The notes: generated by a model from the sequence alone, not told the origin. Shown: positions 1 to 8,786, counted from the first letter of the stretch. The stretch is 43,125 bases of DNA from Prevotellaceae bacterium (GCA_031269545.1 JAISYZ010000010.1:1-43125), one strand, 5' to 3'. Program-made: numbers and translations.

Positions 1-58
1 GGCTTATCGTTGAAAACAATCCTTCAAGCGCAGGGCGTTCTTTCTTTTTGCGTCCCAT
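1..58 (-). CDS. rlmD: 5' end of probable 23S rRNA (uracil-5-)-methyltransferase RlmD (partial)
   Basis: Only the first 19 codons are inside the window; they read MGRKKKERPALEGLFSTIS and run off the left edge. The basic MGRKKK...LE opening resembles, from memory, the N-terminus of Bacteroidota RlmD-type rRNA methyltransferases, which put a 5-methyl group on a 23S uridine. No domain is visible, so the name is a weak inference. The ATG is supported by a well-formed promoter 24 bases upstream, and the gene diverges from the DUF3810 gene. Any other basic protein starting this way is possible. Confidence 0.4.
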   Translation of the reverse strand, partial: MGRKKKERPALEGLFSTIS

Positions 59-81
59 TAGTTACTGTTTTATATTCGCAA

Positions 82-112
82 CAAAGGTAAAACTTTTTTC
101 ATAGCACCTCAA
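82..112 (-). promoter_or_regulatory. Bacteroidota-type promoter for the leftward partial gene
   Basis: On the minus strand there is a TTG (110-112), a 20-base spacer and TACCTTTG (82-89), matching the TTG / TAnnTTTG pattern of the Bacteroidota primary sigma factor. It lies 23 bases ahead of the ATG at 58. Confidence 0.55.
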
Positions 113-160
113 AAAAAGATTTAACCAAATTGTCTTCATCATTTGTCGGAAATATCAACC

Positions 161-190
161 AATGAAAGTATAAGCATTAATGCTTTCATT
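161..190. promoter_or_regulatory. Nested dyad between divergent promoters
   Basis: AATGAAAG (161-168) is the reverse complement of CTTTCATT (183-190), and a perfect 14-bp palindrome AAGCATTAATGCTT (172-185) overlaps it. It sits in the 316-base gene-free stretch 59-374 between the divergent promoters. It could be an operator or a hairpin in a leader. Apart from this and the two promoters I see nothing else in the stretch. Confidence 0.3.
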
Positions 191-329
191 CGCAAATCGA
201 TGGAACATGAGATTTCGGAAAAATAATTGATTGCTGGCAATTTAACAGTTTGTTATTTGGTAATTTACAAAACGAGTTCGGGTTGTTTTGCAGTCGTAAA
301 GATATTATAATTGTTTTCTGCATGGATTT

Positions 330-358
330 TTGTCTTTCGCAGAAAAAAATTAATTTTG
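330..358 (+). promoter_or_regulatory. Promoter of the DUF3810-DUF4294 pair
   Basis: TTG (330-332), an 18-base spacer and TAATTTTG (351-358) fit the Bacteroidota promoter pattern. The box ends 16 bases before the ATG at 375, so the leader would be very short. Confidence 0.55.
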
Positions 359-374
359 TGCAAAACAAATTGCG

Positions 375-1418
375 ATGAAATTATCGAAACCAATAAAATT
401 ATTGACAGTTGCAACATTGCTGTTCGTTGTGGTATTTGCCACAAGCAAAATGCCAAGCCTTGCCGAATGGTATATCAAAAACATATATCCGCTGCTTGCC
501 GCCGTGCTTTCGTTTTTTTCGGCATTGTTTCCTTTTTCGCTGTTCGATGTGTTTACAATACTTGCACTCATTGCCTTTTTTACGCTTATTGTTTTAATGC
601 TTTTCAAAAAAATAAAATGTTCGAAAGGATTGTATATCATCGCATATTCTTGTTTGTTTTTAATCGCTTATTTCTATTTTTCGTGGGGATTTTCGTATTT
701 TCGCAAGGATTTTTATACACGTTGCAATATTCAAAAATCTGAATACAATGCAGAAAATTTCAATTCGTTTGTGAAAGATTTTATTGATGATGCAAACTCT
801 GCACATGTTGATTTTAATGGCATAGACAAGGATGAGGTAAACAAAAAAATAGAACAGCAATACAAAAAGTTAAAAGATGTATTGAAAATAAAATATCCCA
901 ACGGAAAGCGAAACCCCAAACGAATGTTATATGAATCGCTGCATACAAAAATTGGCGTTTCAGGATATTTTGGTCCTTTTTTCAACGAGATTCATGTCAA
1001 CAATTTCGTTATGGATTTTGAATATCCTTTTACGCTGGCTCACGAAAAGGCTCATCAATTTGGCGTTGCAAGCGAAGCCGAATGTAATTTGTATGCATTT
1101 ATTGTGTGCGCAGCAAGCAATGATGCTCAATTGCGCTACAGCGCTTACATTTCGACAATTGGTTATGTGCTAAATAATTATCGAAGAATCTATCCCGATG
1201 ATTACAAAACTGTACTTGAAAGTATCGACAGCAAAATAATCGATGACATACAAAACATGTCGAAACGCTGGACGGAAGCGAGAAATCAAACACTGTCAAA
1301 CGCTCACCAGGTTGTTTACGATACATATCTTAAAACAAACAAAATACATTCGGGAATAAAAAACTATTCGGAAGTCGTAAACTTATTAATATCAACATAC
1401 GATATATTTATAAAATGA
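375..1418 (+). CDS. DUF3810 family membrane protein with HExxH motif
   Basis: This 347-residue protein has three N-terminal hydrophobic segments (about residues 8-27, 33-75 and 85-108) followed by a soluble domain. Within that domain, HEKAH (223-227) matches the zinc-peptidase HExxH pattern, followed by QFGVASEAECN, where the downstream Glu could be a third metal ligand. The overall sequence fits DUF3810, a Bacteroidota family of unknown function; a membrane-anchored metallopeptidase is an inference from the motif. The stop overlaps the start of the next gene by four bases (ATGA), so the two are probably co-translated. The ATG at 375 is favoured by the promoter just upstream. Confidence 0.85.
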   Translation: MKLSKPIKLLTVATLLFVVVFATSKMPSLAEWYIKNIYPLLAAVLSFFSALFPFSLFDVFTILALIAFFTLIVLMLFKKIKCSKGLYIIAYSCLFLIAYFYFSWGFSYFRKDFYTRCNIQKSEYNAENFNSFVKDFIDDANSAHVDFNGIDKDEVNKKIEQQYKKLKDVLKIKYPNGKRNPKRMLYESLHTKIGVSGYFGPFFNEIHVNNFVMDFEYPFTLAHEKAHQFGVASEAECNLYAFIVCAASNDAQLRYSAYISTIGYVLNNYRRIYPDDYKTVLESIDSKIIDDIQNMSKRWTEARNQTLSNAHQVVYDTYLKTNKIHSGIKNYSEVVNLLISTYDIFIK

Positions 1419-2143
1419 CAAAGATTTTGCGCATATCTTCAATTGTGTTTGCATGTCTGTTCTGCGCAAACGTACAAGCGCAAACAGAAACACAGTCATC
1501 TTATTTTCAAGAATATATTATTGAAAATAATGATACGCTTTATCTTATGTCGATAGATGAATTGACGGTTGTTGCAATGCCTAAGTTCAAAAACAAACGC
1601 GAATGGAAAAATTATTATCGAATGGTTTATAATCTCCCGCGAGTTTATCCTTATGCGCAGATTGCAAAAAACAAACTTGCCGAAATGGATGTTCAATTTT
1701 CTAAAATTCACAACAAACGACAACGAAAAGAATATATAAAAATCGTAGAAAAAGAAATGACGAATCAATATAAATCGGCGCTGAAAAAACTTACCATTTC
1801 ACAGGGGAAAATGCTTATAAAACTTATAAATCGCGAAACCGAAACAACTGTTTATCACATTGTAAAAGAAATGAAAGGCGGATTTGCGGCATTTTTTTGG
1901 CAGGGCGTAGCGAGCATTTTCGGCGCAAGCCTGAAATACAAATACGACAAAAACGGCGATGATGCAATCCTCGAAAAACTTGTAACCATATACGAATACG
2001 GCGACTACGATGCTCTCTATACAAAAGTTTTTGGAATGAGCGTCGAAGAACACACAAAACAGTTACAGAAAAAACGAGATAAAAAGCAATCTAAAAGCAA
2101 AAAGAAGTTTTTAAAGCACGATTTTCAGAAAAGAAGACAATAA
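1415..2143 (+). CDS. DUF4294 family secreted protein
   Basis: This is a 242-residue protein with a signal peptide (residues 1-22, ending VQAQ), so it is probably periplasmic. The body contains the YRMVYNLPRVYPYA and HIVKEMKGGFAAFFWQG segments typical of DUF4294, a Bacteroidota family of unknown function. The C-terminal 30 residues are very Lys/Arg rich. It overlaps the DUF3810 gene by four bases and the two likely form an operon, so a shared envelope role is plausible but unproven. Confidence 0.82.
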   Translation: MTKILRISSIVFACLFCANVQAQTETQSSYFQEYIIENNDTLYLMSIDELTVVAMPKFKNKREWKNYYRMVYNLPRVYPYAQIAKNKLAEMDVQFSKIHNKRQRKEYIKIVEKEMTNQYKSALKKLTISQGKMLIKLINRETETTVYHIVKEMKGGFAAFFWQGVASIFGASLKYKYDKNGDDAILEKLVTIYEYGDYDALYTKVFGMSVEEHTKQLQKKRDKKQSKSKKKFLKHDFQKRRQ

Positions 2144-2345
2144 AGACAGTTTTTCCGTTAATTTGCCTTGATGGAAGAAAAACAGCCAAAACATAAAAGT
2201 TGTTATTTATATTGATATTGTGTTTTACAGAAAACATTTGCAAATCATTAAATTATCAAACAGCAAATCAGCGCAAACAGTACATTTGTTCACCGTATCC
2301 ACAAAAAAGATTTAACGCTTATTTTTTTGCAAAAATTAAAAACAT

Positions 2346-2353
2346 TACTTTTG
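2346..2353 (+). promoter_or_regulatory. Putative -7 box of the diacylglycerol-kinase-family gene
   Basis: TACTTTTG matches TAnnTTTG and ends 24 bases before the ATG at 2378. A TTG at 2327-2329 gives a 16-base spacer, shorter than ideal. Confidence 0.4.
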
Positions 2354-2377
2354 TAAAATTTTTAATGCAAATGCAAT

Positions 2378-3253
2378 ATGAACAACCGTAAAATAGCATT
2401 TATAATAAACCCAATATCGGGGACGCAAAACAAACAAAAGATTGTAGAAAAAATCAAAAACGTATCGTGGAGCGCTAATGATGAAATTGAGATTTATTAC
2501 ACAAAATGTGCAGGCGATGCCTTTGAAAGTGCAAAAAAATATGTAGAAAAACATTTTGACATCGTTGTTGCTGTCGGCGGCGATGGAACTGTAAATGAGA
2601 TTGCCCGCGCATTGATTCATACTGATACGGCTTTGTGCATTATTCCTGTTGGTTCGGGCAATGGTTTGGCTCGCGATTTGCACATTCCACTCAAAGTTTA
2701 TAATGCTGTAAATTTATTACAAAAAGGTAAAATCATAAATATTGACGTTTGCTATTTTAACGATCAGCCATATTTATGCACGGCAGGAGTTGGTTATGAT
2801 GCCGCTGTTGGCAAGGCTTTTGCACAATCGCGTAAACGCGGATTTTTTTCGTATTTGATTGCTGCGTTAAAAGTTTATATAAAAATAAAACCTGTTGAAT
2901 ATAAACTTACTGTCGATGGAAATGAAATGATTCATAAAGCCTTTGATATAACATTTGCAAATGCAGGACAATTCGGCAATAACGCTTACATCTCGCCTTT
3001 GGCTGATTTGTGCGATGATCTTGTTGATGTTGTTGTGATACGACCTTTTCCCTGGTATAAATGCATCAATATTGGTTTGCGATTGTTTAGAAAAACTTTG
3101 CACAAATCAAAATACGTAAAAATATACAAATGCAAACATGTTGTTTTAGAGCGTCCCGAAGCCGATTGCGCTCACTTCGACGGTGAATTTACAACAGCCG
3201 GCAAACGCATGGAAATTCGTATCGAACATGCGGCTTTGAAAATTTTAGTGTAA
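2378..3253 (+). CDS. Diacylglycerol/lipid kinase family protein (YegS-like)
   Basis: This 291-residue protein has the DAGK catalytic domain layout. It starts with IINPISGTQNK (residues 9-19, nucleotide-binding region), then GGDGTVNEIA from residue 67 (the catalytic GGDGT signature), then PVGSGNGLARDL. The C-terminal half forms the beta-sandwich domain and contains the conserved FDGE late motif. Family members phosphorylate a lipid or sphingoid-type substrate using ATP at the inner face of the membrane; the substrate here cannot be told. It is a single gene with its own promoter, and its length is normal for the YegS/DgkB group. Confidence 0.88.
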   Translation: MNNRKIAFIINPISGTQNKQKIVEKIKNVSWSANDEIEIYYTKCAGDAFESAKKYVEKHFDIVVAVGGDGTVNEIARALIHTDTALCIIPVGSGNGLARDLHIPLKVYNAVNLLQKGKIINIDVCYFNDQPYLCTAGVGYDAAVGKAFAQSRKRGFFSYLIAALKVYIKIKPVEYKLTVDGNEMIHKAFDITFANAGQFGNNAYISPLADLCDDLVDVVVIRPFPWYKCINIGLRLFRKTLHKSKYVKIYKCKHVVLERPEADCAHFDGEFTTAGKRMEIRIEHAALKILV

Positions 3254-3379
3254 TAAAGTACACTAGTAATTATAAGCAGTTAAATATTTGCGATTGAATC
3301 TTGAAATTTAAAAATCATTAAATTGATTAAATTGTCAAGCGTCAAGTGTTTTTTTATTCTCAATTTATAATTTATTTTT

Positions 3380-3387
3380 TATCTTTG
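3380..3387 (+). promoter_or_regulatory. Likely promoter of the V-type ATPase operon
   Basis: TATCTTTG fits TAnnTTTG and ends 33 bases before the atpE ATG. No clean TTG lies 19 bases upstream, so the -33 half is weak. No other well-formed promoter was noticed before the inserted genes, so this one probably drives the whole operon. Confidence 0.5.
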
Positions 3388-3420
3388 CGCTTTAATTCCT
3401 AACTTTATTTTTTATATTAT

Positions 3421-4041
3421 ATGCAGAACAAACTCCAAGAATTAACGGAAAAATTATACAAAGAAGGATTGTCGAAAGGACAAAGCGAAGCCGAAGAACT
3501 TTTGACAAACGCCAAAGCCGAAGCAAAAAAAATTATAGATGACGCTCGACAACAGGCAGAATCAATAATTGACAACGCAAACAAAGCTGCAGTCGAAACA
3601 AAGAAAAACGCAGATGCCGAAATACAAATGGTTTCGCGGCAGGTAATTGCACAAATCAAACAAAGCGTAGAAACGCTGATTACGGCAAAAACATTTGCGC
3701 CTGTTACGAATACCTCAATGAACGATGTTGCCTTTGTGCAGATGCTTATAAAAACTGCAATCGAAAATTTCAAAGTTGACAGTCAGGATGCAACGGAATT
3801 AAGCGTTTTATTGCCCGAATCGAAACAAAAAGAATTTGAAAAGTTTATAAACGACTCCGCAATACGACAACTTAATGACGGCAAAACGGAATTTGTATTT
3901 TCAAAAAACATAAAATCAGGATTCAGGATTGCGTCAAACAATAGCGGATATTACATAAGTTTTACCGAACAGGACTTTTTTAATCTTTTCAGCGAATATG
4001 TGCGTCCCAAAATGAAACAACTGCTGTTTGGACACGAATAA
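3421..4041 (+). CDS. atpE: V-type ATPase subunit E
   Basis: This 206-residue protein forms the peripheral stalk that holds the catalytic head to the membrane sector. The N-terminal half (residues 1-90) is a long Ala/Lys/Glu-rich helix (GQSEAEELLTNAKAEAKKII) typical of subunit E coiled coils, followed by a compact C-terminal domain. It is the first gene of the operon, with a promoter just upstream and 3-12 bases to the next gene. Subunit E is normally paired with a subunit G/H, which I do not see here. Confidence 0.88.
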   Translation: MQNKLQELTEKLYKEGLSKGQSEAEELLTNAKAEAKKIIDDARQQAESIIDNANKAAVETKKNADAEIQMVSRQVIAQIKQSVETLITAKTFAPVTNTSMNDVAFVQMLIKTAIENFKVDSQDATELSVLLPESKQKEFEKFINDSAIRQLNDGKTEFVFSKNIKSGFRIASNNSGYYISFTEQDFFNLFSEYVRPKMKQLLFGHE

Positions 4042-4053
4042 AACATGTTCATT

Positions 4054-4902
4054 ATGAAACGAGAATATCCTTGTCTTATATCAAGTTTGCCCGAACTGAT
4101 AATCGATTTTGATGCAAAAAAATTCGATTTTGACGCATTGCGTAACGAAGTTGCAGAAAGCATACATCCTGATGATTACAAATTGGTAAAAATTTTGTTT
4201 TATCCTTACGACAGTCAAAATCTTCTCAATACCTTGCTGAAAAAAGACATCGCATTTTACCGAAAGGGAAATTTTGACAAAAACAGCCTAAACGACAAGA
4301 TTAAAAACCGCTACGGTTTGCCGAAATATATGAACGATTTTATTGAAATTTTTGAAAATGATAAAAACGAAGATTATCCCGACGAATTTTTGAAACTGTA
4401 CGAACGCGACAAGGAAAATTTGCTTCAAACGCTGTTTTACGATGAAGTTTTGAAAACAAAAAACACATTCATAAATCAATGGTTTACATTCGACAGAGAT
4501 CTGCGAAACATACAGGCGGCAATCGTTGCACGGCGATTACATATAGATGCATCCGATTATTTTGTCGGTAAAAATGCCGAAAATTTTGCCAAAAGCACAG
4601 CAGCCGACTTTGGACTCGGAAGCGAAATAGAATGGATATATAAAATCATACAAATTGCCGAAATTGCCGATGCCTGCGAACGCGAACGCAAAATCGACCT
4701 GTTCAGATGGGAAAAAATCGAAGACATTTCGGTTTACAACTATTTTGACATCGATGCCGTTTTGGCTTTCATGCAAAAAGCGGACATCGTAGAACGCTGG
4801 CTGTCGCTCGACAAACAAACAGGAAAAGAAATGTTTAAAAAACTTATAGACGACTTGATGAAAACCTGCAACACACAAAAGGTTTTTAATAAAAAGAAAT
4901 AA
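4054..4902 (+). CDS. DUF2764 family protein of the V-ATPase operon
   Basis: This is a 282-residue soluble protein beginning MKREYPCLISSLPEL, which fits DUF2764. The in-frame ATG at 4045 would add three residues; 4054 is preferred because family members begin close to this tyrosine-rich start. DUF2764 genes occupy this position between atpE and atpA in the V-ATPase operons of Bacteroidota, spirochaetes and Chlamydia. These operons lack a recognisable subunit C, so a role in the central stalk or as a C-like adaptor is a reasonable inference but is not shown by the sequence. Confidence 0.82.
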   Translation: MKREYPCLISSLPELIIDFDAKKFDFDALRNEVAESIHPDDYKLVKILFYPYDSQNLLNTLLKKDIAFYRKGNFDKNSLNDKIKNRYGLPKYMNDFIEIFENDKNEDYPDEFLKLYERDKENLLQTLFYDEVLKTKNTFINQWFTFDRDLRNIQAAIVARRLHIDASDYFVGKNAENFAKSTAADFGLGSEIEWIYKIIQIAEIADACERERKIDLFRWEKIEDISVYNYFDIDAVLAFMQKADIVERWLSLDKQTGKEMFKKLIDDLMKTCNTQKVFNKKK

Positions 4903-4936
4903 ATAAAATATCGAAAAATAAAAAATAAATATATAA

Positions 4937-6694
4937 ATGAAAACGACAGGAAAAGTAACACGAATCATTGCCAATCTTGTATCGGTAAAAGTTGACGGAC
5001 CGGTTGCGCAGAACGAAGTTTGCTACATAAAACTTGGCAACATAAAATTGATGGCTGACGTCATAAAAGTAGATGGCGAAAAAGTACAAGTACAGGTTTA
5101 CGAAAGCACTCGCGGATTAAGCGTAGGCTGCGAAGTAGAATTTCAGGGACACATGCTCGAAGCGACACTCGGACCGGGGTTGCTTTCGAGTAATTACGAC
5201 GGCTTGCAAAATAATCTTGCATCGATGACAGGCGTATTTTTGAAACGGGGCGAATATACCGCTCCGCTCGACTTTGATAAAGACTGGGATTTTACTCCGA
5301 TTGCAAAAGTCGGCGATGAAGTTATTGCAGCCGACTGGCTTGGCGAAGTTACCGAAGGCTGGCTGAAACACAAAATAATGGTGCCGTTCAAATTTCATGG
5401 CAAATACAAAGTTAAAACAATTGCAGGCGAAGGACAGTACAAGATTAACGACACAATTGCCACTGTTACCGACGAAAACGGCAACGATTACGAAATAACA
5501 ATGGTTCAACGCTGGGCGGTAAAACAGGCAATCACGGCATATCGCGAAAAGCCGCGACCATTCAGGATTATGGAAACAGGCGTCCGCATTATCGACACGT
5601 TCAATCCTATTGCCGAAGGCGGAACAGGATTTATTCCCGGACCGTTCGGCTGCGGAAAGACAGTACTGCAACACGCATTGGCAAAACAGGCAGATGCCGA
5701 CATTATCATAAATGCAGCCTGCGGCGAACGTGCCAACGAAGTTGTAGAAATATTTACCGAATTTCCCGAACTTGACGACCCGCGCACTGGACGCAAACTG
5801 ATGGAACGGACAATCATCATTTGCAACACATCGAACATGCCCGTTTCGGCTCGCGAAGCATCGGTTTATACGGCAATGACCATAGCCGAATATTATCGCG
5901 CAATGGGCTTCAAAGTACTTTTGCTTGCCGACTCAACATCGCGCTGGGCGCAGGCTTTGCGCGAAATGAGCAACCGACTTGAAGAACTTCCCGGAGCAGA
6001 TGCTTTCCCCATGGACTTGTCGGCAATCATTTCAAACTTTTACGCACGCGCAGGTTTGGTTTATCTCAACAACGGCACGACAGGTTCGGTTACGTTTATA
6101 GGAACGGTGTCGCCCGCCGGCGGAAATCTCAAAGAGCCTGTAACCGAATCGACAAAAAAAGCGGCGCGCTGTTTTTACGCTCTGGCGCAAAACCGCGCCG
6201 ACAGCAAACGCTATCCCGCAGTCGATCCTGTGGACAGCTATTCAAAATATCTCGAATATCCCGAAATATGCGAATATCTTAACAAAACCATAAGCGAAAA
6301 CTGGACGGCAAATGTGAGCGAAGGAAAAAACATCGTTTTGCGCGGACGCGAAGCCTACGAACAGATAAACATTCTGGGAGACGACAGCGTGCCTGTCGAA
6401 TATCACGACCGTTTCTGGAAGTCGGAACTCATCGATTATGTAATTCTGCAACAGGATGCCTTTGATGCGATAGACGCTTCGGCGCCGTTGAAACGACAGC
6501 AGTTTATGTTTGAAAAGGCGCTTGATATATGCCGAACAAAATTTTCATTCGACAACTTTAACGAATGTATAGATTTTTACAAACATATAATAAACAATAT
6601 GAGGCAAATGAATTACAGCGTCTTTCAAAGCGACGACTTCAAAAGATACGAAACACAAATGAACGAACTGCTGAACGAACGCCGAGTAGAATAG
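4937..6694 (+). CDS. atpA: V-type ATPase catalytic subunit A
   Basis: This 585-residue protein is the catalytic nucleotide-binding subunit of the A3B3 head. The Walker A motif GPFGCGKT lies at residues 235-242, followed by the A-subunit signature region (ACGERANEVVE) and LLLADSTSRWAQALRE further on. The N-terminal beta-barrel (1-70) and the non-homologous region (about 110-195) of A-type subunits are both present and the length is full. It follows DUF2764 by 34 bases. In related operons atpB follows directly; here 2.1 kb of repeats and R-M genes intervene. Confidence 0.96.
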   Translation: MKTTGKVTRIIANLVSVKVDGPVAQNEVCYIKLGNIKLMADVIKVDGEKVQVQVYESTRGLSVGCEVEFQGHMLEATLGPGLLSSNYDGLQNNLASMTGVFLKRGEYTAPLDFDKDWDFTPIAKVGDEVIAADWLGEVTEGWLKHKIMVPFKFHGKYKVKTIAGEGQYKINDTIATVTDENGNDYEITMVQRWAVKQAITAYREKPRPFRIMETGVRIIDTFNPIAEGGTGFIPGPFGCGKTVLQHALAKQADADIIINAACGERANEVVEIFTEFPELDDPRTGRKLMERTIIICNTSNMPVSAREASVYTAMTIAEYYRAMGFKVLLLADSTSRWAQALREMSNRLEELPGADAFPMDLSAIISNFYARAGLVYLNNGTTGSVTFIGTVSPAGGNLKEPVTESTKKAARCFYALAQNRADSKRYPAVDPVDSYSKYLEYPEICEYLNKTISENWTANVSEGKNIVLRGREAYEQINILGDDSVPVEYHDRFWKSELIDYVILQQDAFDAIDASAPLKRQQFMFEKALDICRTKFSFDNFNECIDFYKHIINNMRQMNYSVFQSDDFKRYETQMNELLNERRVE

Positions 6695-6808
6695 CGCCGA
6701 TAACCGGATTGGCAGATGAAATGACGGCTCAACATTATTACAGATACGGAATAAATGACAGGAACATACAAAATATCAGAACAAGGAAGGTTTGCGAAAC
6801 ACGGCAAT

Positions 6809-7048
6809 GAAGGTTTCCAGCATTGCGGCAAGCATGCCCGAAGCCTCTGTGAAGGTTTCCAGCATTGCGGCAAGCATGCCCGAAGCCTCTGTGAAAGTTT
6901 CCAGCATTGCGGCAAGCATGCCCGAAGCCTCTGTGAAGGTTTCCAGCATTGCGGCAAGCATGCCCGAAGCCTCTGTGAAAGTTTCCAGCATTGCGGCAAG
7001 CATACCCGAAGCCTCTGTGAAAGTTTCCAGCATTGCGGCAAGTATGAA
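6809..7048. repeat. Tandem array of 42-bp units (five full plus a partial sixth)
   Basis: Units start at 6809, 6851, 6893, 6935 and 6977, with a partial unit at 7019-7048. They differ only by G/A at unit position 4 and one G/A in the GCATGC of unit 5. Because 42 is a multiple of 3, several frames stay open: +6755..7096 (113 codons), +6792..7082 (96) and -6776..7033 (85). In the minus frame all full units encode the identical 14-mer MLETFTEASGMLAA, whereas +6755 changes residues (Gly/Ser, Ala/Thr). No frame is recognised as a protein family. The array fills most of the 443-base stretch between atpA and the R-M module; 6695-6808 holds nothing else I recognise. Confidence 0.95.
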
Positions 7049-7132
7049 AAAGGTGTCGGCGGCAGTTTACAGCAATCATTAAAACTGTATTTTTGAGCAG
7101 AACAGATAAAATTTATAACACATTAAAATAAA

Positions 7133-7170
7133 AATATATGACAAAAGCATTTCAAAAAATTTATACAAAA
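7133..7170 (+). repeat. 38-bp direct repeat, left copy (atpB start region)
   Basis: This copy is identical over all 38 bases to 8826-8863. It covers five bases before an ATG, the ATG, and ten more codons (TKAFQKIYTK). The right copy is the real start of atpB, so the left copy looks like a target duplication made when the R-M module inserted. Confidence 0.95.
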
Positions 7171-7800
7171 GACATTGAAATATTAAAAAAAGAACTGCCT
7201 GAATTGCCTCAAAATTGGGATGGAAAAGAATGCATATTGAAATTAAAAGCAGCAGATTACAATTGGAAGCAAATGGAATGGTGGGCTTTTTATTTTGAAT
7301 ATGAAGTCAAAAAATTACTTGCAGATAAATTCTCATTTCCGGGTGACAGATATAATAACGTGTGTTTTGATTTAAAAAGAACGATAAATTGGGATTTAAA
7401 AGCAAAAGCGATAAAATCAGATGAAACGAAAATAATTCTTAATGATAAATCTGCAATGGATATGTCTATTGAGAAATCAGGCTGTCACGGAGAAATAATT
7501 GCTTTGTGCGATGTAGAATATAATGATATTAACAGGACTTTTCAAAAATGGCATACAGAATTAAAAGGAGGGAAATCTGATTATGAATTAGCCAGAGAAG
7601 ATAGAACATCTGTTTCTCGTTACAGAAAAACCAAGGCAGAATTAATAGAAATTGTGCTTTTAATATTGAAAAAAGATGATATTGATTTTCTGTTAACAAT
7701 GAAACAGGGTAGAAATTCAAACGGCAAGCCCCGTCCTGAAAAATATATGCTGAATTTGGAAAAAATAGATAAATTTGAAAATTATGTTATTAAATTATGA
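7138..7800 (+). CDS. Putative type II restriction endonuclease, N-terminus shared with AtpB
   Basis: This 220-residue protein is encoded four bases into (ATGA overlap) an adenine methyltransferase gene, which is the main reason to call it the matching endonuclease. I do not recognise a named family. Possible catalytic acidic/lysine residues lie in the FDLKRTINWDLKAKA region (about residues 77-91), reminiscent of PD-(D/E)xK nucleases where D...DxK is used, but this is inference. Residues 1-11 (MTKAFQKIYTK) are identical in DNA and protein to the start of AtpB, so translation starts on a captured atpB initiation site; the native N-terminus of the nuclease may have been lost or replaced. The next in-frame Met is residue 40. 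AT-rich composition suggests transfer. Confidence 0.7.
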   Translation: MTKAFQKIYTKDIEILKKELPELPQNWDGKECILKLKAADYNWKQMEWWAFYFEYEVKKLLADKFSFPGDRYNNVCFDLKRTINWDLKAKAIKSDETKIILNDKSAMDMSIEKSGCHGEIIALCDVEYNDINRTFQKWHTELKGGKSDYELAREDRTSVSRYRKTKAELIEIVLLILKKDDIDFLLTMKQGRNSNGKPRPEKYMLNLEKIDKFENYVIKL

Positions 7801-8786
7801 TGTTTTATAACGAAGACTGCATTGAAGGTGCAAAAAAATATTTAAAGGACAATTCGGTTGACCTGATTATTTCCGACCCGCCCTATGGCATCAATGGAGA
7901 TAAATTGGATAAACATTATAATCGTGATGAAAATAATGTTATCGAAGGTTATGTTGAAGTTTCAAAAGAAGAATATCCTGAATTTTCGTTTAAATGGATT
8001 AAAGAAGCAGAACGAGTACTTAAACCGGGAGGCAGTATTTACATTATTTCCGGATATTCAAATTTAAGACATATATTAAATGCTTTGGCGGAAACAAATC
8101 TTGAAGAAAGAAATCATATCATATGGAAATATAATTTTGGAGTTTATACAAGTAAAAAATTCATATCTTCTCATTATCATATTCTATATTTTATAAAACA
8201 TGGAGAAAATATAACTTTCAACACTAATGCTTTTTATGCCGATTGCGAGAAAAATGAGAATGGAGGAAGCTTGAATTATTTGGATAGAGAAGATGTCTGG
8301 ATAATTAATAGGGAATACAAACCGGGGCAAATAAAAAACAAAAACGAATTACCCAAATCACTTTTAACTAAAATGATTTTGTATTCGAGTAATCCGAATG
8401 ATACGGTATGTGATTTTTTCTTGGGCAGTTTTTCTACAGCAAAGGTTGCTATTGGTTTGGGCAGGTATGCCTGCGGTTTTGAAATCAACAAAAATGCGTT
8501 CGATTATCAACTGAAAGAAATAGAAAAGATTGCTTCTGGCGAATTTCTTGTTGGGCAACGACCTGTTCCACAAAATAAACTTTTTAATAAAGGAAAATTT
8601 CTGTCGGAAAAAGAAAAATATCAAATTACTTCGGAATTTAAACAATTAATACAAAAAGGAGATTCTAAAAAAAATGCAATAAATATCATTTCTGGTAAAT
8701 ATGGACGTGGCTACTGGTCAATTTTAAATATTGTTGATCAAAACGATTATTCTTTTTCTAAAATAGAACAAACTTTATTTGACTGA
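7797..8786 (+). CDS. DNA adenine methyltransferase (beta class), type II R-M
   Basis: This is a 329-residue DNA N6-adenine methyltransferase. DPPY (residues 27-30, motif IV) precedes the target-recognition region, and the AdoMet-binding motif I (DFFLGSFSTA, from residue 206) comes late, which is the beta-class order. Motif I is a slight variant, with Ser where FxGxG enzymes often have Gly. DPPY points to N6-adenine rather than N4-cytosine methylation. A C-terminal extension of about 80 residues (from residue 250) is not part of the core fold and may help in DNA recognition. It overlaps the nuclease gene by four bases and would protect the host DNA from it. The recognition site cannot be predicted. 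Confidence 0.88.
   Translation: MMFYNEDCIEGAKKYLKDNSVDLIISDPPYGINGDKLDKHYNRDENNVIEGYVEVSKEEYPEFSFKWIKEAERVLKPGGSIYIISGYSNLRHILNALAETNLEERNHIIWKYNFGVYTSKKFISSHYHILYFIKHGENITFNTNAFYADCEKNENGGSLNYLDREDVWIINREYKPGQIKNKNELPKSLLTKMILYSSNPNDTVCDFFLGSFSTAKVAIGLGRYACGFEINKNAFDYQLKEIEKIASGEFLVGQRPVPQNKLFNKGKFLSEKEKYQITSEFKQLIQKGDSKKNAINIISGKYGRGYWSILNIVDQNDYSFSKIEQTLFD

Noticed and set aside
2200..2391. A 63-codon ORF upstream of the diacylglycerol-kinase-family gene
   Set aside because: It overlaps the promoter and start of the real gene and has unbiased AT-rich composition.
5117..5674. Long minus-strand ORFs inside atpA (and similar ones in other genes)
   Set aside because: They mirror strong coding sequence on the other strand and have no protein-like features of their own.
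6809..7048. The 42-bp array as a CRISPR
   Set aside because: Units follow each other directly with no unique spacers, and no cas genes are present.
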